A stretch of 64,000 nt of DNA from DAOUJI01 sp965219565 (GTDB lineage Bacteria; Chloroflexota; Dehalococcoidia; Lucifugimonadales; JAGWBF01), in the NCBI GenBank assembly GCA_965219565.1, contig OZ244780.1, positions 3,038,001-3,102,000 on the forward strand, written 5' to 3'. This document shows, piece by piece, positions 33,491-41,530 of the stretch. Within the stretch, counting starts at the first letter, position 1. The number at the start of each line of letters is the position of its first letter. The position numbers and the translations under genes were made by a program. Below the pieces are notes generated by a model. It was not told the origin of the DNA and made no database searches. It was given only the letters and a program-made list of their open reading frames with translations.

Positions 33491-33565
33491 ACTCCGGCGA
33501 AAGCCGGAGTCCAGGGAACTTGGCAAGAAGGAATGGAGCCTTCTGGATTCCGGCCTGCGCCGGAA
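33491..33565. repeat. MITE-like double hairpin
   Basis: Two hairpins, ACTCCGGC GAAA GCCGGAGT (33491-33510) and TTCCGGC CTGC GCCGGAA (33548-33565), with GTCCAG/CTGGAT inverted between them. This is the form of common small dispersed elements ending in CCGGA(A/G)T. It lies in the 271-nt gap between the LLM and hydrolase genes; no gene is seen there. Confidence 0.6.
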
Positions 33566-33686
33566 AGATCAGCTTGGAGGACCATCCCGCTCATCCCAAC
33601 CTTTTCCCGCCAGGGACGAAATGGCAGTTGCTGTCTATTTTCGTGGTAACCATTTAGTTTAACCACTATTCGGAGGGAGAGACTCG

Positions 33687-34838
33687 ATGACCGATATAAA
33701 CGGAAGCTGTGACAGCAAGTTCAACAAGGTGAAGGAGGTGTTCGCCCACCACTTCGAGTCCGGCCTGGAGATTGGCGCTTCCGTCGCCGTGTTCCTGGAC
33801 GGCAAGCCCGTCGTAGACCTGTGGGCAGGACACGCCGACCCCGGCAAAACCGTCCCTTGGGAGCAGGACACCATAGTCATGGTATGGTCGACCACTAAGG
33901 GAATGGCGGCCCTCAGCGCTCACAAACTGATTGACCAGGGAAAACTAGACCTGGACGCCCCCGTATCCCAGTACTGGCCGGAGTTCGCCCAGGAAGACAA
34001 GGGTTCAGTTCCTGTCAATCAACTTCTATCCCACAGAGCCGGGTTGCCTGCCATTGCAGCCCCTCTCCCGACGGAGGCTTACTTCGATTGGGACACTATG
34101 GCCGGAGCCCTCGCCGCTCAGAAACCCTGGTGGGAGCCAGGCACGGCCCACGGGTACCATGCATTCACGTACGGTTGGTTGGTTGGAGAGCCAATCAGGC
34201 GCATCACCGGAAAGAGCCTTGGTACATTCTTCAGGGATGAGATAGGCGGACCGCTTGGCGCCGACTTCCACATCGGCCTGGAAGCCAAGCACGACGCTCG
34301 CACTGCCGAGACCATTCAGCCGGTACTCTCCCCAGACGACCCGCCTAGCCCTTTGGCCGCGTTCCTGTCAGACCCCGAGTCCATGCAGGCCAAGGTCATG
34401 ACCAATCCGCCGCGCAATCCCGGAGTTACGGAAAACTCCAGGGAGTGGCGCGCTTCAGAGATACCGGCGGCCAACGGACACACCAATGCTCGCGCTCTTG
34501 CCCGGGTCTACAGCGCTCTCTCCAGGGGCGGAGAACTGGACGGAGTTCGAATACTCGACCCCTCGACAATCGAGGCGGCAATAGTCGAGCAAGCCAACGG
34601 CAAGGATGCCGTGCTGGGCGCCCAGAGCAGATTCGCCCTGGGATTCGGGTTGGACAGTGAGCAGTGGACCTTCCGGCCCGGCCGCGTTTTCGGCCACACG
34701 GGAGCCGGCGGCTCCGTGGGTCTGGCGGACCTGGACAACAGACTCAGTTTCAGTTACACAATGAACCAGATGAAAAACGAGGCGGGCAGGGACAAGTGCT
34801 ACGTTAGGCTGATGGACGCCGCATACGATTGCCTGTAG
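33687..34838 (+). CDS. Beta-lactamase-like serine hydrolase (class C/EstB type)
   Basis: A 383-aa serine hydrolase without a visible signal peptide, so probably a cytoplasmic esterase or peptidase rather than a resistance enzyme. The nucleophile motif SxxK is Ser68-Thr-Thr-Lys71 in VWSTTKGMAA; the tyrosine motif is in GTAHGYHAFTYGWLVGE and the third motif is FGHTGAGGS. INQLLSHRAGLP-type sequence (VNQLLSHRAGLPAI) is typical of the EstB/beta-lactamase family. GGAGGGAGAGACTCG precedes the ATG. Substrate unknown. Confidence 0.85.
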   Translation: MTDINGSCDSKFNKVKEVFAHHFESGLEIGASVAVFLDGKPVVDLWAGHADPGKTVPWEQDTIVMVWSTTKGMAALSAHKLIDQGKLDLDAPVSQYWPEFAQEDKGSVPVNQLLSHRAGLPAIAAPLPTEAYFDWDTMAGALAAQKPWWEPGTAHGYHAFTYGWLVGEPIRRITGKSLGTFFRDEIGGPLGADFHIGLEAKHDARTAETIQPVLSPDDPPSPLAAFLSDPESMQAKVMTNPPRNPGVTENSREWRASEIPAANGHTNARALARVYSALSRGGELDGVRILDPSTIEAAIVEQANGKDAVLGAQSRFALGFGLDSEQWTFRPGRVFGHTGAGGSVGLADLDNRLSFSYTMNQMKNEAGRDKCYVRLMDAAYDCL

Positions 34839-35061
34839 ACGTTGGCGCCAAAGCGGTGCGGACCCCTTAGTCTTCAGCGTTCGGTTAGGACGCTGCTTGA
34901 GGACGAAGATCGTCACGCTGGCCACTATAGTGGCCCACACCAATCAAACCCATCAGGGCGTAAAAATAGTCCACTTAATATAGGTCGGTAGGGTCGAAAC
35001 CACCGGATCCCGGCGGCGTTCTTTATGAGATGCCTGTAGCGTCATCGACCGCCTGTTACGC

Positions 35062-35090
35062 TTGACCCAACCTTCGTAAAGCGCTAACAT
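35062..35090 (+). promoter_or_regulatory. Promoter of the DUF1800-NHL operon
   Basis: TTGACC (35062-35067), 17 nt, TAACAT (35085-35090), 61 nt before ATG 35152. The rest of the 313-nt gap 34839-35151 holds no recognisable gene. Confidence 0.45.
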
Positions 35091-35151
35091 TCGACAACAA
35101 ATCTCTCTTGATATTCAGTCAACCTTGTGTCGTAGGAAAGGAAGGGGCGAG

Positions 35152-36570
35152 ATGTCTTACAACCAAGAAGAAATCGAACTTATGGCCCATCTTATGAGGC
35201 GGGCCGGCTTCGGAGCCCCCAGGGCCGAGTTGGAAGAGCGTGTGGACAAGGGCTACGAGGCCACCGTGGACGAGTTGGTGGACCCTGACAAGTACGGCTT
35301 CCCCCAGAACGACGAGGACCTCCTCTTCCGCCACTTCCCCGTCGGAATACTGCCCGGCGGCGTCACCGACCCCGGCCAGGGCAACTACATTTGGCAGATT
35401 CTGAACACCAAGAGGCCCCTCCAGGAGAAGATGACCCTGTTTTGGCACCACGTCTTCGCCACGGGCAACTCCAAGATTGACAACTGCGACCAGATGCTGG
35501 ACCAGATAAACATGTTCCGCACCCTTGCCTTGGGCAATTACCGCGAGCTTCTGGTGAAGCTGGCCAAGAACCCGGCCATGATCTTCTGGCTGGACAACAA
35601 CGAGAACCACAAGGACCAGCCCAACGAGAACTGGGGGCGAGAGCTCCTCGAGCTGTTCTCCATGGGGCAGGGCAACTACTCCGAGAAGGACGTCTTCGAG
35701 TGCTCCAGGGCCTTCACCGGCTGGACCATCGCCGCCAAGCTGCCCCGGTTCCCCTACGGGCGGTTCCCCTGGTCCTTCGAGTACCGCGAGGACGACCACG
35801 ATGACGGAGAAAAGGAGTTCCTGGGCCAGCGCGGAAACTTCGACGGAGAAGACATCATAGACATCGTCGTGCGCCAGCCCGCCACCGCCCGTTTCATCGC
35901 GCGCCACCTCTACAACTTCTTCGTGGCAGACGACGTGCAGGTCCCCGCATGGCTGGACGTGCCCCCCAAAGACCCGGTGGCCATCAACATCATCGGGGAC
36001 GCCTTCATGACCACCGGATACGACATGAAGGAGACCATGAGGATCCTGCTGAACTCCGACTTCTTCAAGGAGTCCCTCTACAAGAAGGTCAAGAGCCCCA
36101 CGGAAGTCGTGGCCGGGACACTCAACCTGGTGGGCGACTTCAAGGGCAGGCCCCGCCCCGGTCTCACCGCGATGGGCGTCGAACCCCGTAACATGGGCCA
36201 GGCCCTGCTGGACCCACCCAGCGTGGAAGGCTGGCACACCGGCCCCGAGTGGATTGACAGCGGCTCCCTGGTCCGGCGCATCAACTTCGTCGCCGACCGG
36301 GTGGCCGACATCTCCAGGCCGGGAGTCCAGGACATAGTCAGCCGCATAGAGGCAAAAGGGACCATATCGCCCGAGACATTGGTGGACAGCTGTCTCGACC
36401 TCCTCGGCCCCGTAGACATGGGTGAGGGCACTAAGGAGGAGCTTGTCTCCTACGCCAGTCGTGACGGAGACATCCAGTGGAACGACGACGAGAGCCAGCA
36501 GGCTTCGGCCAGAAGAGTGGGAGACATGCTGGCCCTCATCGCTTCAACCCGGGAATACCAGTTCGGCTAA
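35152..36570 (+). CDS. DUF1800 family protein
   Basis: A 472-aa protein of the DUF1800 family, of unknown biochemistry, often paired with DUF1501 proteins. Recognised by EIELMAHLMRRAGFGAPRAELEE, KMTLFWHHVFATGN, ENWGRELLELFSMGQGNYSEKDVFECSRAFTGWTI, ATARFIARHLYNFFVADD and MGQALLDPPSVEGW. No signal peptide, although many relatives are exported. ATG 35152 is chosen over the ORF start nine codons upstream because AAGGAAGGGG precedes it. The usual DUF1501 partner is absent; an NHL-repeat protein follows 49 nt downstream. Confidence 0.85.
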   Translation: MSYNQEEIELMAHLMRRAGFGAPRAELEERVDKGYEATVDELVDPDKYGFPQNDEDLLFRHFPVGILPGGVTDPGQGNYIWQILNTKRPLQEKMTLFWHHVFATGNSKIDNCDQMLDQINMFRTLALGNYRELLVKLAKNPAMIFWLDNNENHKDQPNENWGRELLELFSMGQGNYSEKDVFECSRAFTGWTIAAKLPRFPYGRFPWSFEYREDDHDDGEKEFLGQRGNFDGEDIIDIVVRQPATARFIARHLYNFFVADDVQVPAWLDVPPKDPVAINIIGDAFMTTGYDMKETMRILLNSDFFKESLYKKVKSPTEVVAGTLNLVGDFKGRPRPGLTAMGVEPRNMGQALLDPPSVEGWHTGPEWIDSGSLVRRINFVADRVADISRPGVQDIVSRIEAKGTISPETLVDSCLDLLGPVDMGEGTKEELVSYASRDGDIQWNDDESQQASARRVGDMLALIASTREYQFG

Positions 36571-36619
36571 CATCTTAGGGGTTGATAGAAACATCTGATC
36601 AGAAGGATTGGGTGCGCTG

Positions 36620-37639
36620 ATGCTTACACGCACAGTTCTCGGCCGGACATACACTTACAGCCATTGCATAGGGCGCAACGCCGGCGGCGGCCCCGGATTC
36701 AGATATGCAATGGACATCGCCTTGGACTCCGAAGGGTTTGCCTACGTCATAAACCGGGGGTCTGAATACAACCAGGGCACCCGTATTAGCAAGCTGGCCT
36801 TCGGAGAGGACGCAGGCGACGAAGAGTTCATAGAGGAGTTCGGCAGCTATGGCGAGATGGACGGTCAGTTCGTCGGCGCCACCTGCATCGCCATTGACGA
36901 CGACGACCGCATCTACGTATCAGACGAAGACCTGAACCGGATCTCGGTTTTCGACAAGAACGGGAACTTCCTGGCCAAGTGGGGCTCTTGCGGCTCGGAG
37001 GAAGGCCAGTTGGACAGCCCGTCTGGGATTGACTTCGACAAGAACGGGAACCTCTGGGTCGTCGACAGCGGCAACAGCCGGGTCCAGGCTTTCACCAAGG
37101 ACGGCAAGTTCCTGAAAGCGTGGGGCAAGTGCGGCACCGGAGAGGGCGAGCTCAACGCCCCCTGGGGCGTAACCGTCGACGGCAACGGTGACGTATACGT
37201 AGCCGACTGGTATAACGGCCGCGTCCAGAAGTTCGACCAGGACGGAAACTTGCTGATGACCTTCGGGGACTCCGACAGCGGGGAGGGGGCCTTGCGGCGC
37301 CCCAGCGACGTGGCCGTGGACAGCGAGGGTGACGTCTACGTCGTGGACTGGGGTGAGAGCAAAGTGGAGGTGTACGCGCCCGACGGCACCCACATCACCA
37401 CCTTCGTCGGCGACGCCCATGAACTCTCCAAGTGGGGAGCCGAGGTCGTAGCCGCCAACCCGGACACGGTCAAGGCCCGAAGGAGGGTGAAGAGCCTGGA
37501 ACCGGAGCAGCGGTTCAACTACCCCACCGCCGTCTTGGCCGACTCGGAAGGCCACCTGGTCATCGTCGACCAGATGCGGTCCCGCCTCCAGGTCTACATC
37601 AAAGAGAAGAACTACGTAGACGCCCAGTTCAACCTCTGA
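36620..37639 (+). CDS. NHL-repeat beta-propeller protein
   Basis: A 339-aa propeller with about six NHL repeats; clear ones are GEMDGQFVGATCIAIDDDDRIYVSD, SEEGQLDSPSGIDFDKNGNLWVVDSGNSRVQAF, GEGELNAPWGVTVDGNGDVYVADWYNGRVQKF and GEGALRRPSDVAVDSEGDVYVVDW. The last strand near FNYPTAVLADSEGHLVIVDQMRSRLQVY may close the ring. No catalytic residues or signal peptide are seen, so it is probably a binding scaffold. ATG 36620 or TTG 36608 could be the start. Follows the DUF1800 gene; a strong terminator lies after it. Confidence 0.8.
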   Translation: MLTRTVLGRTYTYSHCIGRNAGGGPGFRYAMDIALDSEGFAYVINRGSEYNQGTRISKLAFGEDAGDEEFIEEFGSYGEMDGQFVGATCIAIDDDDRIYVSDEDLNRISVFDKNGNFLAKWGSCGSEEGQLDSPSGIDFDKNGNLWVVDSGNSRVQAFTKDGKFLKAWGKCGTGEGELNAPWGVTVDGNGDVYVADWYNGRVQKFDQDGNLLMTFGDSDSGEGALRRPSDVAVDSEGDVYVVDWGESKVEVYAPDGTHITTFVGDAHELSKWGAEVVAANPDTVKARRRVKSLEPEQRFNYPTAVLADSEGHLVIVDQMRSRLQVYIKEKNYVDAQFNL

Positions 37640-37663
37640 TACCGACGCCAAACAGGACAAACG

Positions 37664-37700
37664 AAACGGCGGACTCCATGCTGGAGTCCGCCGTTTTATT
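37664..37700 (+). terminator. Rho-independent terminator after NHL gene
   Basis: A 15-bp perfect stem (AAACGGCGGACTCCA paired with its complement, loop TGC) followed by TTTTATTTAT. It lies between the convergent NHL and thiolase genes. Confidence 0.9.
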
Positions 37701-37719
37701 TATCACATGAATCAGTTGG

Positions 37720-38919
37720 CTAGCGACGCTGGAACACGGCTGCCATGCCCTGTCCGCCGCCGACGCACATGGTCTCTAGTCCGTACTCCACGTCACGCCT
37801 CTCCATCTCGTGCAGCAACGTGGTGAGGATTCTGCATCCGGTGGCCGCTATGGGGTGGCCCAGTGAAATCCCGGAGCCGTTAACGTTTAGGTTGTCATCG
37901 TTGGGCAGCTTCCATTCCCGCAGCACCGAAAGCACCTGAGAAGCGAATGCCTCGTTCACCTCGATAAGGTCCATGTCCTCCAGGGTCATGCCTATCTTGT
38001 CCATTACCTTAGCCGTTGATGGGACGGGGCCTATGCCCATCGTCGCCGGATGGCAACCGGTGACTGCCCAGCCCTTCAGGTAACCCATAGCCGTCAGTCC
38101 CAACTCCTCCAGCTTGTCCTCGGCCACCACCAGACACACCGACGCGGCGTCGTTCTGACTGGAGGCGTTCCCCGCGGTCACGGTGCCATCCGACCCCATG
38201 ATGGGGCGCAGCCTGGACAGGGCTTCCATGCTGGTGTCGGCCCTGGGTCCTTCGTCCTTGTCGAACATCACCGGATCGCCCCTGCGTTGGGGAATGGGCA
38301 CCGGCGCCAACTCCTTCTCGAACTTGCCCGACTCGATGGCGGCCACGGCCCTCTGATGGCTGCGCAGTGCGTATTCGTCCTGTTCCTGTCGGGATATTTC
38401 ATACTCCTTGGCCAGGTTCTCGGCGGTCTCTATCATCCCAGATATGTAGCCGAACCTCTCCTCGGGGGACACTGTCTCCCTGGCCCGCTCCAGCCTGTCG
38501 TGGAACTTTACCGACCCGAATCTGGCCCCCCAGCGGGACTCGTTTGTGTAGTACTCAGCGCCGCTCATGCTTTCCGTTCCGCCGGCTATCACCACGTCGG
38601 CGTTCTCGGTTTGAACCTCCATAGCCGCGTTGATGATGGCCTGGAGGCCCGACGAACAGCGGCGGTCCAGCTGGTATCCGGGAACTTCTATAGGCAGACC
38701 GGCCTTCAGCGAGACGAGGCGCCCAATGGCTGGGTGCTCGCCGCTGGGGTAGCCGTTTCCCAGGATAACGTCGTCCACCTTGGCCGGATCGAGACCACTG
38801 CGGTCAAGAAGCTCTTTAATCACCAGAGAGCCCAGGTCAGTGGGAGAGACGCTTCTTAGGGCGCCTCCAAAGGCGCCTACTGGTGTCCGAAGGGGAGAGA
38901 CTATAGCAACGCCGCGCAT
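37720..38919 (-). CDS. Acetyl-CoA acetyltransferase / thiolase
   Basis: Type II thiolase of 399 aa, either degradative (fatty-acid beta-oxidation) or biosynthetic. Active-site Cys88 is in LDRRCSSGLQAI, the His in GHPIAATGCRIL and the second Cys in CVGGGQGMA at the C-terminus. The N-terminal VAIVSPLRTPVGAFGGAL is typical. It stands alone on the minus strand, so its pathway is unclear; nearby acyl-CoA synthetase and CoA-transferase genes fit fatty-acid or aromatic-acid breakdown. Confidence 0.9.
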   Translation of the reverse strand: MRGVAIVSPLRTPVGAFGGALRSVSPTDLGSLVIKELLDRSGLDPAKVDDVILGNGYPSGEHPAIGRLVSLKAGLPIEVPGYQLDRRCSSGLQAIINAAMEVQTENADVVIAGGTESMSGAEYYTNESRWGARFGSVKFHDRLERARETVSPEERFGYISGMIETAENLAKEYEISRQEQDEYALRSHQRAVAAIESGKFEKELAPVPIPQRRGDPVMFDKDEGPRADTSMEALSRLRPIMGSDGTVTAGNASSQNDAASVCLVVAEDKLEELGLTAMGYLKGWAVTGCHPATMGIGPVPSTAKVMDKIGMTLEDMDLIEVNEAFASQVLSVLREWKLPNDDNLNVNGSGISLGHPIAATGCRILTTLLHEMERRDVEYGLETMCVGGGQGMAAVFQRR

Positions 38920-38971
38920 AATGGGCTCCTTTAGGTGGTGTCAGGTTAGAGGGCTGCAAAACGCCAAATGA

Positions 38972-39000
38972 AAGGGCGCCACAATTGTAGTGGCGCCCTT
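38972..39000 (-). terminator. Terminator downstream of the 39-40 kb toxin gene
   Basis: AAGGGCGCCAC, 7-nt loop, GTGGCGCCCTT: perfect 11-bp stem. On the minus strand it is followed by TTTCATTT, so it would end the transcript coming from the 39047-40140 pair. Confidence 0.75.
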
Positions 39001-39046
39001 GCCTACCGTCAAGAAAAGTAGGAGTTATACGTTGTCACATCTTGAA

Positions 39047-39442
39047 TCACAAGTGGTAGTCCCGAAACTTATCTGACAGGTGGTTGTTCGCAGAGAGGAA
39101 GCGAGCGAATGGCCTACTGGTCGTATTCCAGAGCAACTCTAGGTCTGACCATTTCTTCAATAGTCGTAAGAGAACTGTCGGTGGGTGTTCTTCACCAGTG
39201 GTAAGAAAGACTATCCCGACACGTTCACGTAGGATAGTGTCCCTCTCAGCCTTCGCCTTCACCTTCAGCATCCGTTTGTTACAACTAAGTACCAACCATC
39301 CTAGTTGACCTGCTCGGGTCAACCAGAACTCATCGGGGCGTCCTCCCCATGACATACCCGTCATCGAACGGGCGTCGTATCCGACTGCGGCGAGGGCCTT
39401 TGGCACACCAGTTCCTACGTCCTCGTCGCAAAGCAGAATCAA
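39047..39442 (-). CDS. DUF5615/PIN-like protein, probable toxin
   Basis: A 131-aa PIN-like protein: ILLCDEDVGTGVPKALAAVGYDARSM carries the N-terminal acidic residues (Asp6-Glu-Asp) of DUF5615 toxins, and WLVLSCNKRMLKVKAKAER replaces the usual VTxDxD second half. Its 5' end overlaps the upstream HTH-DUF433 gene by 4 nt, which is the usual arrangement of VapB45/VapC45-type pairs. Base composition is more AT-rich than the neighbours, suggesting transfer. RNase activity is inferred. Confidence 0.68.
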   Translation of the reverse strand: MILLCDEDVGTGVPKALAAVGYDARSMTGMSWGGRPDEFWLTRAGQLGWLVLSCNKRMLKVKAKAERDTILRERVGIVFLTTGEEHPPTVLLRLLKKWSDLELLWNTTSRPFARFLSANNHLSDKFRDYHL

Positions 39443-40140
39443 GCAGCAACCCTCTCACAGTATTGTAAGGCCGTCTCAACGAGGTCAGGGTCCATTTCAA
39501 AGTCTTTCGCAATGAAATCAATGCGCAGGCCAGCCTTAAATCGTTTACGAATTGCTTGCACTGTTACTCCGCGCCCCTCAATTACCGGCAAGCCCGTACT
39601 TAGCCTAGGGTCGACGACTATCGGCACTGTCTTACCGATTGGGAACCACCGCGCCGCTAGTTCATCGTCATACTCAATTTGGTCAACCGTTTCACTTCGT
39701 AGTACCCCTGGTAACGTCCATTGTTCTGGGGCATCTAGGGCTTGATAGCTGTTTACCGAACCACCCGCCCTTAGAAAATGAACAATGTGGCCGCCTAGTG
39801 CTTCTAGTTTCATATGAGCAAACGGGTATTCTATGCCCCATGACTCCTGTGTGTTCACGTGGGCGTCTCGCACTTTTTTGAAAGACAAACTCTTTCCCGA
39901 TGCGCTCTTACGAAAACGTCCAGCCACCATGATCTCAATCATCTGGAGAAAAGAAACCATAGCGCCATTGTCAGATGGGAACAGGGGCGGAACTTCCCGG
40001 CCCCTAACCGTGTATCCGAATACCCAGTTTTTGACTGTGGTGGTAGAGACGTCGGCTAGGTGAGCGGCCTCAGCAAAGCTGTACATGGACTCAGTCCGCC
40101 AGCCGTTGACAAGCTCATGGCCGTTGCTCAATTGGGACAT
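39439..40140 (-). CDS. MerR-like HTH plus DUF433 antitoxin
   Basis: A 233-aa protein with a MerR-like N-terminal DNA-binding motif (MYSFAEAAHLADVSTTTVKNWVFGY, about residues 19-43) and a C-terminal DUF433 module (DPRLSTGLPVIEGRGVTVQAIRKRFKAGLRIDFIAKDFEMDPDLVETALQY). The middle 100 residues resemble VapB45-type partners. The gene has GGAGG about 10 nt before ATG 40140 and overlaps the toxin gene by ATGA. It would neutralise the PIN-like protein and repress the operon. Confidence 0.72.
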   Translation of the reverse strand: MSQLSNGHELVNGWRTESMYSFAEAAHLADVSTTTVKNWVFGYTVRGREVPPLFPSDNGAMVSFLQMIEIMVAGRFRKSASGKSLSFKKVRDAHVNTQESWGIEYPFAHMKLEALGGHIVHFLRAGGSVNSYQALDAPEQWTLPGVLRSETVDQIEYDDELAARWFPIGKTVPIVVDPRLSTGLPVIEGRGVTVQAIRKRFKAGLRIDFIAKDFEMDPDLVETALQYCERVAA

Positions 40141-40700
40141 GACAAACTTACCTCCATCGTGCTAGAACCCGTTGGGATATCCGACTCTAGCGGGAGATGG
40201 GTGCCCTCTAATCACTTACCTCAGGACAGGGCCATATGTCCAAAAGGCATCGTGATACTAGCATATTGCTCCATCCTTGTCCTTTGAGCAAGCCATTTAC
40301 GATTTGACCAATTCTCCTAAGCAACCAGCTTCTCAGGGTGAGAAGTCCAACAGTGCCACAGACGCCTGGTCTGGATATCAGACATCAAAGCGACGAACCT
40401 TGCTGCGTACGTCCGAGACCTTCCTCTAGTTGAATCTAAACTCGAACTCGCTCCTAGTAAGCAGGAAGCCCTCGCAAGGTCCGGCACCGACCATGAGTCC
40501 ATTGTGGACCTTCGTGTAGAGTTCGCTTTTCTGTATTCATCCGCGGATCCTCTACGCGGTTCATGAAATTAGTATAGCACATACGTTCTGGGATGGTGGC
40601 CTATCCGGTTTGCTACAAGATGTCGCGGGACACGAGTCCTAGGCACGGTTGAGCTCCTGCCCCGGTCGAGGCGGAGGGTCGAGTCGCAGGGAGCGTTCCG
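40141..40700. other. AT-richer stretch without a recognisable gene
   Basis: 560 nt between the toxin-antitoxin pair and the HEPN gene. The minus-strand frame 40502-40317 (61 codons, ending in ALMSDIQTRRLWHCWTSHPEKLVA) looks like a decayed fragment but was not identified. A 7-bp hairpin CTTCTCA GGG TGAGAAG lies at 40329-40345. A TATACT near 40571-40576 on the minus strand has no good -35. Probably remnant accessory DNA. Confidence 0.35.
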
Positions 40701-41375
40701 TCAGTCCACCACGGGGTAGTAAGGAGGCCCCCAGTCGACCCCCGGGTTGTCCATCATCAGGTCTATGAATAGAGGGACCAGGAAAGCCATTATCCTGGCC
40801 CCGTCCCGGACCTGGTCCCTGTTTACTGAACCGTTCCAGGTCGCGCCGCCGTGAATCAGCTGGTTGCGCAGGACGTAGAGCCGGTCGAACACAGCGTTCA
40901 AGACGAAGCGGGTGTCCTTGTCCAGCAGGGCTTTGAGAGCCTCTTTTCTGCGTTCGGAGAAATGGTGCTCCCAGTTATCGTAGCCCAAGCCGCTGTGGTA
41001 GTCCCAGAAGGGTTGGAAGACGTACTGGTTGTCCAAGAGAACTCTTACGGGGCCGGAGAAACGCTGATAGATTGCGTCGTAGATTGTGCCGTCGGCGTCC
41101 AGACCCAGGATCGAGTCGAAATAGTCGGAGAAGTTGCTCCGTTCTATCGTGTCGGGTTCCTGACGCCGGTTGGTGGCATAGGCAGCGTTGAACGCTATCC
41201 AGTAGAAGATGAAGGCAGAGTCGTAGTCATCCTTCTCCTTCTCCGCCCGCTGGACCCAGCTCAAGGCGCGCCTCATGCGGAGCCGCAGCTTGTCCGGCAG
41301 AACACCCCGGACATCCTGCCATTTCGCATCCAGCGCTTCGACGGTCAACCCGTTACGCAAAGGCTCCAAGCTCAA
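40701..41375 (-). CDS. HEPN-like protein with RX4H motif
   Basis: A 224-aa all-helical protein. Arg170-Asn-Gln-Leu-Ile-His175 matches the RX4-6H catalytic motif of HEPN ribonucleases; YDSAFIFYWIAFNAAYATNR in the first half matches the 'Apea-like' HEPN pattern of a hydrophobic helix with conserved Phe-Trp-Ile-Ala-Phe-Asn. Start TTG 41375 with GGAG about 7 nt upstream. HEPN proteins are RNases in toxin, CRISPR and phage-defence systems, or RNA-binding partners. No antitoxin partner is adjacent; the nearby accessory-like DNA at 39-40.7 kb suggests a defence or stress role. Confidence 0.65.
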   Translation of the reverse strand: MSLEPLRNGLTVEALDAKWQDVRGVLPDKLRLRMRRALSWVQRAEKEKDDYDSAFIFYWIAFNAAYATNRRQEPDTIERSNFSDYFDSILGLDADGTIYDAIYQRFSGPVRVLLDNQYVFQPFWDYHSGLGYDNWEHHFSERRKEALKALLDKDTRFVLNAVFDRLYVLRNQLIHGGATWNGSVNRDQVRDGARIMAFLVPLFIDLMMDNPGVDWGPPYYPVVD

Positions 41376-41530
41376 TGGGCGACTCCAAAAAAAGGGACGG
41401 CTCCATCCATTGTAGCCAACAACTCCGCGCCCATAGAAGAACCTAGGCTATCCGATATATACGTGAACCCTTCCCAGAAACCTGGCGGGAATGTACACTT
41501 TTGTGCATTGAGGTCCGCTAAGGAGACGCC

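Noticed and set aside
35119..36237. 372-codon minus-strand open frame
   Set aside because: Antisense to the DUF1800 gene; Val/Gly/His-rich sequence reflects complement of its codons.
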